In this document: positions 26,336-34,434 of the stretch, in pieces
How the letters are laid out: each line of letters begins with the position of its first letter
Position numbering within the stretch: position 1 is the stretch's first letter
NCBI RefSeq assembly: GCF_001757355.1
Contig: NZ_MINO01000002.1
Location: 1 to 64,000 of the forward strand
Origin: Sphingobium phenoxybenzoativorans
GTDB lineage: Bacteria; Pseudomonadota; Alphaproteobacteria; Sphingomonadales; Sphingomonadaceae
Length of the DNA stretch: 64,000 nt
Direction of reading: 5' to 3'
Position numbers and translations under genes: made by a program
Notes under the pieces: generated by a model
The model's input: only the letters and a program-made list of their open reading frames with translations
The model's database searches: none
Told to the model about the DNA's origin: nothing

Positions 26336-27745
26336 ATGACGCTTTCACAGACATTCGCCGCCTTCGCTGCGCATTATCCCTCGGCCGACATGCCCGCCGC
26401 CGTGCGGGAAGCGGCGCGGTGGCACATGATCGATTCGATCGGGGTTTCCATCGCAGGCGCCAATCCCAAGGAGGAAAGCGGCAAGGCCTTCGGGCAACTC
26501 ACGGCGGACTGGGGGGCGGCAAAGGGGGCTTCGCTGTTCGGCCTGGACACGCAGGCGCGCGCCGAGCTTGCCGCGCTGGTCAACGGATCGCTGGCGCAGG
26601 CGCTGGAGATGGACGACAAACATGGCTCCTCCCTGGCGCGGCCGGGTTCGACGGTCGTGCCGGCGGTGCTGGCGGCGGCGGAGGCGGACGGCCTTCCCCT
26701 TTCTGCGGCGATCGATGCGGCCGTGGTCGGCTATGAAGTGATGATCCGGCTTGGTTTCGTCGCGGGCGACCGCTTCCTTGAGCGCGGCTATCATACCAGT
26801 TCGCTGATCGGGTCCTTCGGCGTTGCCGCGGCCATCGGCAGGCTGCGTGGAGCGACGCCGGAACAGATCGCCGATGCCATGGGAATTGCGGGCACCTTCG
26901 CCTCTGGCATTCAGGAATCGACCCGTACGGGCTCGACCTCCAAGATCCTGCACGGCGGCTGGGGCGCACATGCCGGTATGCTGGCCATCGATCTGGCGAT
27001 GGCCGGGATTACCGGACCGGATACGGTTTTTGAGGGCAAGTTCGGCTTTTTCGAGACCCATCTGACGCCGATCACCGGCCAGCTTGATTTCGCCCGCGCC
27101 GCTGAGGGGCTGGGTAGCCGCTGGTATCTGCCGGAAACGGCCTACAAGCCCTATCCCTGCTGCCAGCTTCTCCATGCCTTCATTGAGGCTTCGAAGCAGG
27201 TGCTGGCCGATTTCGCTCGCGACGGCGTGACGGTTGACGACATCAGCAGCGTGCATTGCCAGCTTGCGGAGCCGGGCCTAACGCTGGTCACCGAGCCGCG
27301 CGACCGGAAGAAAGCGCCGCAGACGCCGCATGAGGGGCGGTTCAGCCTGTTCTTCGGCGTGGCGGCGGCGTTGGTCGACGGCGATGTCGGGCTGGAGACA
27401 TTCCTGCCCGAACGGCTGGAGGATAGCCGCATCGTGGCGCTGGCCCAGAAGATCGAGGCTTCGGTTGATCCGGAGTCCGACTATCCGGCGCATTGCCCTG
27501 CGCGGCTTACCGTCGAAGCGGCTGGGCGGACCTATTTCAAGCATGTCCCCTATCACCCCGGATCGCCGGAGGCGGCGTTGTCGCGCGCCGATGTGCTGGC
27601 GAAGTTTGAGCGCAACACGCGCTGGTACTTCGGCGGTGAGGCCGTGTCGGTCGCCGAGGCGATGGGCGAGGCGTCCGAAACCGGATCGATCCTGGACATG
27701 TTGCGTCACAGCCGCCGGGCAGGGGCGCTGCGGCAGACGTCATGA
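26336..27745 (+). CDS. MmgE/PrpD family protein (second of tandem pair)
   Basis: The 469-residue protein shares the MmgE/PrpD fold: VNGSLAQALEMDDKHGSSLARPG, HTSSLIGSFGVAAAIGRLRG, ILHGGWGAHAGMLAIDLA and TAYKPYPCCQLLHAFIEA, where the last is a classic PrpD segment. ATG 26336 comes one base after the previous stop, and the gene overlaps the following ALDH by 4 bp (ATGA). It is well diverged from the first copy (for example DDKHGSS against DDCHDQS), so the two probably do different steps or form a heteromer rather than reflect a recent duplication. Confidence 0.85.
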   Translation: MTLSQTFAAFAAHYPSADMPAAVREAARWHMIDSIGVSIAGANPKEESGKAFGQLTADWGAAKGASLFGLDTQARAELAALVNGSLAQALEMDDKHGSSLARPGSTVVPAVLAAAEADGLPLSAAIDAAVVGYEVMIRLGFVAGDRFLERGYHTSSLIGSFGVAAAIGRLRGATPEQIADAMGIAGTFASGIQESTRTGSTSKILHGGWGAHAGMLAIDLAMAGITGPDTVFEGKFGFFETHLTPITGQLDFARAAEGLGSRWYLPETAYKPYPCCQLLHAFIEASKQVLADFARDGVTVDDISSVHCQLAEPGLTLVTEPRDRKKAPQTPHEGRFSLFFGVAAALVDGDVGLETFLPERLEDSRIVALAQKIEASVDPESDYPAHCPARLTVEAAGRTYFKHVPYHPGSPEAALSRADVLAKFERNTRWYFGGEAVSVAEAMGEASETGSILDMLRHSRRAGALRQTS

Positions 27746-29217
27746 GCGCCATCGAGCGTTTCGATCGCCTGTTCATCGGTGGTGAATGGGTTGCGCCGCA
27801 TGCGGGCACCCATATCGCCACCATCGACCCGTCGACCGAGGATGTCTGGGCCGAGGTTGCCTCCGCGGATCAGACCGACGTGGAACATGCCGTCGCCGCC
27901 GCCAGAGCGGCGATGCAGGGTCCGTGGGGCCGCACCGCGCCAACGCAGCGGGGTGCGCTGATCGCCAAATTCGCCGATCTGGTGCGCCGCGACGCGGCCA
28001 GGCTGGCGGAGATTGAAAGCCGGGACAATGGCAAGCCGCTGCGCGATACGCTGGGCGAAGTGCAGCGCGCGGCGGACTGGCTGACCTTCTTCGCCGGGGC
28101 CGCCGACAAGGTGAATGGCGACCAGATACCCTATCGGCCCGATGCTCTGGCCTATACCCGGCTGGAGCCGGTGGGCGTGGTCGTCGCGATACTCCCCTGG
28201 AATTCCCCGATCTCGCTGGCTTCGTGGAAGCTGGGGCCGGGCCTTGCCGCCGGCAACGCCATGATCCTGAAACCGGCCGAGCAGACCCCGGCAAGCATGG
28301 TCGCGCTTGCCGCGCTCGCGCTGGAGGCGGGCTTTCCTGCGGGCGTCATCAATGTGCTGCCCGGTGACGGCGCGGTTGGCGCTGCCCTGTCCGCGCATCC
28401 CGGCGTGGCCAAGGTCAGCTTTACCGGGTCGCATGACACGGCCATCCGCATCATGCAGAGCGGCAGCGTCAACCTGAAACGCTGTTCGTTCGAATGTGGC
28501 GGGAAGTCGCCCTTCATTGTGTTTGAGGATGCCGATTTCGACAAGGCTTTGTCGGTTGCGACGCACAGCGCGTTCCGCTCGACGGGGCAGTCCTGCTCCA
28601 TGGCCTCCCGCATCTTCGTGCAGCGTCCGCTCTATGCGCGCTTCGCGGCGGAGCTGGCCGGTCGTGCGGCGCGGATACGCCCCGGCGCGCCGTTCGACCC
28701 CCGGACGCATATCGGGCCGCAGACGTCCGCCGAACAGCGCGACAAGACCGAAAGCTATATCGCGCTTGGGAGAGAAAGCGGGGCGAAGGTGCTGGCGGGC
28801 GGCGGGAGACCGGCGGGGCTTCCCAAGGGCTATTTTGTCGAACCGACCGTTTTTGCAGACGCCGACAACCGGTCCAGGATTGCCCAGGAAGAGATTTTCG
28901 GTCCGGTCACTTCGGTCATGCCGTTCGACACCGAGGACGAAGCGATCGCCCTGGCCAATGACACGCGATACGGCCTGGTAGGGGGGCTGTGGACCAGGGA
29001 CGTGTCGCGAGCGCACCGGGTTGCGGCGCAGATCGAAAGCGGGCTGGTTTCCGTCAACACCTTCCGTCCCGTGCATTTCATGCTGCCCTATGGCGGATAT
29101 AAGATGAGCGGGATCGGCCGGGAAAACGGCTTTGATGCGATCCGCGCCTTCACCGAGACCAAGACGGTCGTGGTGGACCTGTCAGACGCCATCCCGCCCG
29201 ATCCGTTCGCGGACTGA
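27742..29217 (+). CDS. Aldehyde dehydrogenase (third)
   Basis: The 491-residue protein has ALDH landmarks: AILPWNSPISLASWKLGPGLAAG, SFTGSHDTAIRIM, the catalytic Cys in STGQSCSMASRIFVQ, EEIFGPVTSVMPFDTEDEA and LPYGGYKMSGIGRENG. The general-base segment reads FECGGKSPFIVFEDAD instead of LELGG, but the Glu is kept. The start overlaps the second PrpD stop (ATGA) and it is the last gene of the LysR-linked operon. It is probably NAD-dependent and cytoplasmic. The next gene, glutaminase, is convergent, 45 bp away, and unrelated. Confidence 0.9.
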   Translation: MSAIERFDRLFIGGEWVAPHAGTHIATIDPSTEDVWAEVASADQTDVEHAVAAARAAMQGPWGRTAPTQRGALIAKFADLVRRDAARLAEIESRDNGKPLRDTLGEVQRAADWLTFFAGAADKVNGDQIPYRPDALAYTRLEPVGVVVAILPWNSPISLASWKLGPGLAAGNAMILKPAEQTPASMVALAALALEAGFPAGVINVLPGDGAVGAALSAHPGVAKVSFTGSHDTAIRIMQSGSVNLKRCSFECGGKSPFIVFEDADFDKALSVATHSAFRSTGQSCSMASRIFVQRPLYARFAAELAGRAARIRPGAPFDPRTHIGPQTSAEQRDKTESYIALGRESGAKVLAGGGRPAGLPKGYFVEPTVFADADNRSRIAQEEIFGPVTSVMPFDTEDEAIALANDTRYGLVGGLWTRDVSRAHRVAAQIESGLVSVNTFRPVHFMLPYGGYKMSGIGRENGFDAIRAFTETKTVVVDLSDAIPPDPFAD

Positions 29218-29262
29218 GAGGGGCGTTCTTTACCTCTGGCCTTACCTCTGCACCTCCAGGCA

Positions 29263-30198
29263 TCAGGAAAAGGCGCGGGCGCTGAATACCGACCAGCCGG
29301 TGGCGTCGGCAAGGCGCTCCAGAGCGACGGTGCCCAGATGCGAATTGCCCGTTTCGTTGAGGCCCGGCGACCAGACGGCGATGGATGCGACGCCGGGCAC
29401 GATGGCGAGGATGCCGCCGCCCACGCCCGACTTGCCCGGCATGCCGATGCGATAGGCGAAGTCGCCCGATGCGTCATAATGGCCGCAGGTCAGCATCAGC
29501 GCGCAAATGCGCCGCGCCCGCCGTTCCGACACGACGCGGCCACCGGCGGGATGCGCGCCGCCCAGCATCAAGAATCGGCCTGCGAGGGCTAGCTGGCTGC
29601 AGCTCATCTCGATCGCGCACTGGTGGAAATAGGTGCCGAGCACGAGGTCGACCGGCTGGGTGATATTGCCGAAGGCGCGCATGTAATTGGCCAGCGCAAT
29701 GTTGCGAAAGCCGGTTTCCGTTTCCGATTTCGCCACGGCATTGTCGACGGCGATGCTGTCATCCTCCGTCAGATAATGGAGGAAACGGAGCTGCTCGCCG
29801 ATGGCTTCGCGCGGACGATGACCGGCGAGGTTGATGTCGGCAATAACTATGGCCCCTGCATTTATGAAGGGGTTACGGGGAATGCCTGCCTCCCGTTCGA
29901 GCTGGACGATCGAGTTGAATGCGCTGCCGGAGGGTTCGCGGCCGACCCGTTTCCATAGCTGATCGCCGACCTTGCCGAGAGCCAGGGTGAGGGCGAACAC
30001 TTTCGAAATGGACTGGAGGGAGAAGCCGGTGTCGGCGTCTCCGCCTTTCACCATGCGGCCATCGGCGGTGGCGATGGCTATGCCGAAACGCGCCGGATCG
30101 ATCTTGGCCAGTTCGGGAATATAGGATGCGACCGCGCCGCGATCATCGGCGTCGCGCATCTGCCCAACGATGGTCTCGATGATTCGGGTCAGGTCCAT
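29263..30198 (-). CDS. glsA: Glutaminase A
   Basis: The 311-residue protein is a serine-dependent glutaminase (glutamine to glutamate plus ammonia), related to beta-lactamase-like folds. The catalytic S-x-x-K is in [12 protein letters not shown] (Ser63/Lys66), with [59 protein letters not shown] and [18 protein letters not shown] as family landmarks. Length is typical. I start it at ATG 30198; the open frame continues far upstream across the antisense of the beta-lactamase gene, but that extension has no family similarity. No strong ribosome site precedes the ATG. It is divergent from the beta-lactamase gene, 93 bp apart. Confidence 0.93.
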   Translation of the reverse strand: MDLTRIIETIVGQMRDADDRGAVASYIPELAKIDPARFGIAIATADGRMVKGGDADTGFSLQSISKVFALTLALGKVGDQLWKRVGREPSGSAFNSIVQLEREAGIPRNPFINAGAIVIADINLAGHRPREAIGEQLRFLHYLTEDDSIAVDNAVAKSETETGFRNIALANYMRAFGNITQPVDLVLGTYFHQCAIEMSCSQLALAGRFLMLGGAHPAGGRVVSERRARRICALMLTCGHYDASGDFAYRIGMPGKSGVGGGILAIVPGVASIAVWSPGLNETGNSHLGTVALERLADATGWSVFSARAFS

Positions 30199-30291
30199 GG
30201 CAATGGCATAGCGCGGCGCAGGGACGGTGGGACAGGAAAAGCCATGCAAGAGCGATGGACTTTTCCCCCTCCGTCCCGCCATAAGCCGGGG

Positions 30292-31293
30292 ATGCGCTAT
30301 ATTCGTCCGCTTCTTTCGATATCGCTGGTCTTGATGACAGCGCCGGTCCACGCCGACCCGGAACCGCAAAATGTGCCGTTCAGGCTGGAATATCTGGAAG
30401 GGTTGAAGCCCGGATCGGAGCCATCCACCGAGGCAGAGCCGTCCACTGAGGCAGAGCCGACGACGGTGCCGGAACCGGCCCAACCCGCGCCCGGCGGCGA
30501 TCCCGCGGCGATCGAGGAAGCGTCGGGCGGACGGCTGGGCATCGCGCTGGTCGACAGCAAGGGCGCGATGCTGCTGGGCTTCAACCGTGAGGAGCGGTTC
30601 GCCATGTGCTCGACTTTCAAGGCGCCGCTGGCCGCCGCCGTACTGATGGGTGCGGAGCAGAACCGATATGGCATGGAGGGCACGCTGCCCATCAAGCAGA
30701 CCGACCTGCTGGACTATGCGCCGGTGGTGAAGGCCAATCTGGCGAAGGGCAGGATGCCGATAGCCGATCTGGCCAAGGCGGCGGTTCAGGTGAGCGACAA
30801 CAGCGCCGCGAACCTGCTGCTGCCGCTGGTCGGCGGGCCGCAGGGGCTGACCGCCTTCTTCCGCAAGCATGGTGACGAAGTGACGCGGCTTGACCGCACC
30901 GAGCCGGCGCTCAACGAGAATGCGCTGGGCGACGAGCGCGACACCACCAGCCCGGCGGCGATGGCGACGGTGATGGCGCGCCTTCTGTTCCAGGACATGC
31001 CTGCTCCGGCGGCGGCGCAGTTGCGCGGATGGCTGGAGGGCAGCACGACCGGCGGCAAGCGCATCCGGGCGGGGTTGCCCGCCGGATGGAAAGCTGGAGA
31101 CAAGACCGGTTCGTGCGGCACGGCGTTCAACGATGTCGCCGTGCTGCGGTCGCCACGCGGCAATGATTATGTGCTGGCCATCTATCTCGACCGCCCGACT
31201 GTGCCGGACGCCAAGGCCGACGCGACGATCGCGGAGGCGACCCGCGCAGTGATGGACATGCTGGTGCGGATCGACCGTGGCCGGGGCGGCTGA
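30292..31293 (+). CDS. Class A beta-lactamase with Cys69/Cys238 pair and repeat-bearing linker
   Basis: The 333-residue protein has a Sec signal peptide ([21 protein letters not shown]) and a Pro/Glu/Thr-rich spacer of about 55 residues. It then carries all class A motifs: STFK at 107-110 (Ser70/Lys73), SDN at 168-170 (Ser130), EPALN at 204-208 (Glu166/Asn170) and KTGS at 271-274 (Lys234). Cys106 and Cys275 fall at standard positions 69 and 238, the pair that forms a disulfide in KPC-, GES- and SME-type enzymes. The spacer has two exact copies of PSTEAE from an 18-bp repeat at 30418-30453. ATG 30292 fits the signal peptide; an upstream in-frame ATG at 30244 does not. It hydrolyses beta-lactams in the periplasm; the spectrum is unproven. 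Confidence 0.88.
30418..30453 (+). repeat. 18-bp tandem repeat inside beta-lactamase linker
   Basis: Two 18-bp units, GAGCCATCCACCGAGGCA and GAGCCGTCCACTGAGGCA, lie end to end with two differences, followed by a third partial GAGCCGACGAC. Both differences are at third codon positions, so the encoded residues (EPSTEA) are unchanged. Confidence 0.85.
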
Positions 31294-31366
31294 GCGGGGT
31301 TTTCCGGGCTGTCCGATCTGTCGAAGTTGCGGAAGTTGCGGGTTGTGAGATGTTTTTGCGGGGAAA

Positions 31367-31542
31367 GTCGCAGAAAGGTCGCATGTTGGTCTCATGTGCG
31401 TCGCATGTAGGTCGCAGGTGCGTCTCATCTGAGTCTCACCTGCGTCGCATCCATGTCTCATGTGCGTCTCACCTGCGTTGCATGTGAGTCCCGGTTGGGT
31501 CGCAATACAGTCGCAGCCTGGTTGCGCTCTGGTCGGATGTGG
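31367..31542. repeat. 11-bp tandem repeat array, 16 in-register units
   Basis: From 31367 the sequence splits exactly into sixteen 11-nt units without slippage. Most begin GTCGCA or GTCTCA, and the most common full form is near GTCTCATGTGC or GTCGCATGTAG; the last units (GTCCCGGTTGG, GTCGGATGTGG) are decayed. It lies 73 bp after the beta-lactamase stop and ends just before a GTGCTCCTGCG inverted repeat. The 11-bp period is near one helical turn, so the shared GTCKCA lies on one face of DNA. Function unknown. Confidence 0.85.
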
Positions 31543-31544
31543 CC

Positions 31545-31588
31545 GTGCTCCTGCGTTGGCTTCGCCGCCCTTCGGGTCGCAGGAGCAG
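31545..31588. repeat. GTGCTCCTGCG-family inverted repeat
   Basis: TGCTCCTGCG (31546-31555) and CGCAGGAGCA (31578-31587) flank TTGGCTTCGCCGCCCTTCGG. Nearly the same 40-bp block recurs inside the element at 61088-61175. It is a REP-like intergenic palindrome. Confidence 0.75.
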
Positions 31589-31744
31589 GGGGGGCGCGCC
31601 TCGCTTCGACCTGCGCGGGCATGACGTATGGGGAGGGCATAGTCCGGGCGTTCCGCGAACATGATGGGCGCGCGGTGTAGCATCGGACGGGGCGCGTAGG
31701 ACAGGATCATTGGGGATGAGTCAGGCGGCTGCCGTTCCGCCCTT

Positions 31745-31902
31745 CGTCACCCCGGGCTTGACCCGGGGTCCCGCTATACTTCTGGTTTCAAAAGTTCAGC
31801 AGATGCGGCGGTCAGGATCGACTGACAGATCGGAGTTTGGCACCCCGTGTCTTAGCCATGCGCCCCAAGAAAGCGGGACCCCGGGTCAAGCCCGGGGTGA
31901 CG
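31745..31902. repeat. 158-bp element bounded by 31-bp inverted arms
   Basis: The left arm, starting CGTCACCCCGGGCTTGACCC (31745-31775), and the right arm, ending GGTCAAGCCCGGGGTGACG (31872-31902), are inverted copies around a 96-bp centre with no ORF. The shape suggests a small non-autonomous palindromic element. It lies 61 bp from the zinc receptor stop and could also act as a terminator. The rest of the 670-bp gap (31294-31963) holds the 11-bp array, one REP-like palindrome and no credible gene. Confidence 0.7.
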
Positions 31903-31963
31903 GGATCGGGAGAGTGCGTACTACGACTATCCCTCGTCCAAGGGACAGGAGCCGGGCGGTCCC

Positions 31964-34114
31964 CTATATCCCGAACCGCGCGGTGATGCGGATGTCGCGG
32001 CCGGCGAGGGGGGCGAAGTCCTTCAGGAAGCTGGCGTGGCGGCGGGCCTCCACGTCGAAGATGTTGTTGGCCGACAGGATGATGCTGGTCTGGCTGTTGT
32101 TTGCGAAGGGCTTCACGGACAGGCTGGCATTAACGAGCGTGAAGCCGTCGGTGGGGGTTTCGCTGGCGTTGATGCGATTCTGGTCGAATGTGTGCTCCAC
32201 CTCGGCGCGGGCGCTCAGCCGGTCGCCCTGTAATTCCAGGCCGCCGAGCAGGCGGAGCGGGGGGATGCGTGGGGCGGGGCCGGAACCAGTGACGGTCGCG
32301 CGGACATAATCGGCAAGGCCGTCGGCGTTAAGCGCGAATTCGCCAAGCTGGGCCAGCTTGACCGAGCCTTCCGCCTCAAAGCCGTAATATTTTGCCTTGG
32401 CCTGGAAATTCTGGAAGCAGGGAAATTCCAGATGCTCGCCGCCATTGACCGCCTCGCAGGCGGCATCATCGACCATCGTCTCGTAAATATAGTTTTTGAA
32501 ACGGTTGTGATAGGCGGAGAGCGAGAAGGTATAGCCCTCGCCCTTGCCGCGCAGGGTGGCCTCTACGCCCAAGCTGCGCTCCTTGTCGAAGGCCGGATCG
32601 CCCAGCTCGAACGCCTGCGTTCCGGCATGATTGCCGCGTGCGAACAGTTCCTCGGCAGAAGGCGCGCGTTCCGTGCGGGAAAGGTTGAGGCCGACGCGCC
32701 AGCCGGGAACGATCTCATGGCTTGCGCCCGCCGAAAGGGACACGGTGTTGAACGTGCGGTGGAAGGCGTCATTGCCCAGATCCTCGTCGGCATCGGCAGA
32801 CAGGATGCTGTGTTCGAACCGGCCGCCAGCCTCCAGCCGGGTTGCACCAAGGTCCAGCGACTGCAGTGTGAAGATGCCGAATTGCTGTGTCTCATTCTTC
32901 GGCAGGAATTTCTCCTCGCCGATGACGTGGAAGTCGCGGATCATGAACTGGCCGCCAATCGCACCCTCCCAGCCGCCGACCTTCGACTGGATCAGCTCCA
33001 GGCGGGATTCGACGGACTGGTTGTAGAAGGTCGTGCCGACTTCGCCGCTGCTTTCGATTTCCTCATGCTGGTAGTCGGCCCAGCCGGTGCGGAAACGGAT
33101 GGCATCAAGGAAGCCGCCGCCGGTGTGCACCTCTCCGCGAAGATCGGCGCGGGTCTGCTTCATGTGGAGGCGGACATCCTCATGGCCGTGGCTGTCGCCT
33201 TCCTCTTCATCACCATGATCGTGATCGCTGTGATCCTCCAGATCCCAGCGGCCGGGCACGCCGTAGAAATTGTCGATATGATTGACCGAGAAACCAAGAT
33301 TGCCGGTGTCGGTGATAAGGGCCATGCCCCCGGCCACTTCCCAACTCTTGGCCGCGCTGTTGGGCAGTTTGCCGCGCAGATCGGCCAATTCCGAAATCTC
33401 CGGGTCACCGTTCGCCGCCGCTTCGGCGCGGGCGCTGGGGGAAAGGATATAGCTGCCGGTGTCGAGATTACCGGTCTTGGTCCAGCTTCCGTCGGCATGA
33501 ACGACGATCTTGTCGCCGATCGGCACTTCGATCTTGCCCATGCCAGTGCGTTCATTGGCGGCGGAGCCGTAGGTGGCCATGCCATCGATATGGATCGGTT
33601 CGTCGGGGACGTGACGGGGGATGCGGCTGTCGATGACGTTGACGACACCGCCGATCGCGGAGGAGCCGTAGAGCAGGGCCGCCGGTCCGCGCAGCACCTC
33701 GATCCGCTCCGCCGTCAGCGGGTTGATCGCCACGGCATGGTCGACCGAGGTGTTGGAGACGTCAAAGCTGCCGATGCCATCCGTCAGGATGCGGACGCGC
33801 TCGCCCTGAAAACCGCGCAGGATGGGACGGGAAGCGTTGGGGCCGAAGGAGGTGGAGGAGACGCCTGCCTGCCGCGAGAGCGTGTCGCCGATTGTCGGGC
33901 GCATCTCGCGCGTCAGTTCCGCGCCGGTGACGACCGAGGTGCCTGACAGGATGTCATTCTGACTGCGCGGGATGACGCCGGTGATCACAATGTCGGTGGA
34001 TTGCTGATCATGATGGGCGTCGCGCCCCTGGCCTGTATCATCGTCGGCAAGGGCGGGTTGTGACAGTGCAAGCGCGAAGAGGGCGGAACCGGCGAGAACT
34101 GTCGAACGAAGCAT
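31964..34114 (-). CDS. TonB-dependent receptor, ZnuD-like zinc receptor
   Basis: This protein of about 716 residues has a signal peptide (MLRSTVLAGSALFALALSQPALA), a plug domain (DIVITGVIPRS, RPTIGDTLSRQAGVSSTSFG, IEVLRGPAALLYGSSAIGGV) and a beta barrel ending NIFDVEARRHASFLKDFAP and ITARFGI. An extracellular loop in the middle is rich in His and Asp (EDHSDHDHGDEEEGDSHGHE), and His-Asp runs also follow the signal peptide (DAHHDQQ), as in neisserial ZnuD. It therefore probably takes up zinc. I use ATG 34114 (AGGA 11 nt upstream); ATG 34126 is also possible. A Zur-like site lies at 34161-34172. Confidence 0.87.
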   Translation of the reverse strand: MLRSTVLAGSALFALALSQPALADDDTGQGRDAHHDQQSTDIVITGVIPRSQNDILSGTSVVTGAELTREMRPTIGDTLSRQAGVSSTSFGPNASRPILRGFQGERVRILTDGIGSFDVSNTSVDHAVAINPLTAERIEVLRGPAALLYGSSAIGGVVNVIDSRIPRHVPDEPIHIDGMATYGSAANERTGMGKIEVPIGDKIVVHADGSWTKTGNLDTGSYILSPSARAEAAANGDPEISELADLRGKLPNSAAKSWEVAGGMALITDTGNLGFSVNHIDNFYGVPGRWDLEDHSDHDHGDEEEGDSHGHEDVRLHMKQTRADLRGEVHTGGGFLDAIRFRTGWADYQHEEIESSGEVGTTFYNQSVESRLELIQSKVGGWEGAIGGQFMIRDFHVIGEEKFLPKNETQQFGIFTLQSLDLGATRLEAGGRFEHSILSADADEDLGNDAFHRTFNTVSLSAGASHEIVPGWRVGLNLSRTERAPSAEELFARGNHAGTQAFELGDPAFDKERSLGVEATLRGKGEGYTFSLSAYHNRFKNYIYETMVDDAACEAVNGGEHLEFPCFQNFQAKAKYYGFEAEGSVKLAQLGEFALNADGLADYVRATVTGSGPAPRIPPLRLLGGLELQGDRLSARAEVEHTFDQNRINASETPTDGFTLVNASLSVKPFANNSQTSIILSANNIFDVEARRHASFLKDFAPLAGRDIRITARFGI

Positions 34115-34160
34115 AGGGGATAACATCCTGATTCGGTGGGGATGGCTTCTCCTAAATAGG

Positions 34161-34172
34161 ATGATACAACAT
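34161..34172 (-). promoter_or_regulatory. Zur-like operator before the zinc receptor
   Basis: Read on the gene's strand, ATGTTGTATCAT agrees with 10 of 12 bases of the ATGTTATAACAT core that I remember for alphaproteobacterial Zur sites. A wider palindrome TGATA-N5-TATCA overlaps it. It lies 47-58 bp upstream of the ATG at 34114, where it could block a promoter. Confidence 0.45.
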
Positions 34173-34286
34173 ATCAATCCCTGTTGTGCGATGCGGTATG
34201 ATTTGGCGATGAGATGTGGTTTTTGTGCTGTGGGGGTGTAGTAGGAAAAAGGGGGCGAGATGTGTGTTTTTCGGCGGTTCGCCGCA

Positions 34287-34395
34287 TGCCGTGCTCCTGC
34301 GAAGGCAGGAGCCCAGTCCCACCGTCTGAACTGGACTCCTGCCTGCGCAGGAGCACGGCCGGGAAAGTCTGGTCTCCGCCTTCGCAGGAGCACGC
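34287..34395. repeat. GTGCTCCTGCG-family inverted repeat, one and a half copies
   Basis: CCGTGCTCCTGCG (34287-34299) pairs with CGCAGGAGCACGG (34344-34356). A further arm, CGCAGGAGCACGCTGC, ends at 34395, giving a hairpin plus an extra half. It lies between the zinc receptor promoter and the end of the LysR-like gene. Nothing else is visible in the 320-bp gap 34115-34434 apart from the Zur-like site. Confidence 0.75.
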
Positions 34396-34434
34396 TGCAG
34401 CTAACGGGGAAAGCCTCGCCGCCGGCTCACACGA

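Noticed and set aside
31367..31542. CRISPR array.
   Set aside because: The units are 11 bp, directly adjacent, with no spacers and no cas genes nearby.
29263..31710. A single 815-codon minus-strand frame that includes glutaminase and runs through the antisense of the beta-lactamase gene and the 11-bp array.
   Set aside because: Only the last 311 codons match glutaminase; the rest is composition-driven open frame opposite a real gene, and its 11-residue periodicity simply mirrors the DNA repeat.
32432..33946. A 504-codon plus-strand frame inside the zinc receptor gene.
   Set aside because: It is the antisense of a well-supported TonB receptor, with no recognisable motif.
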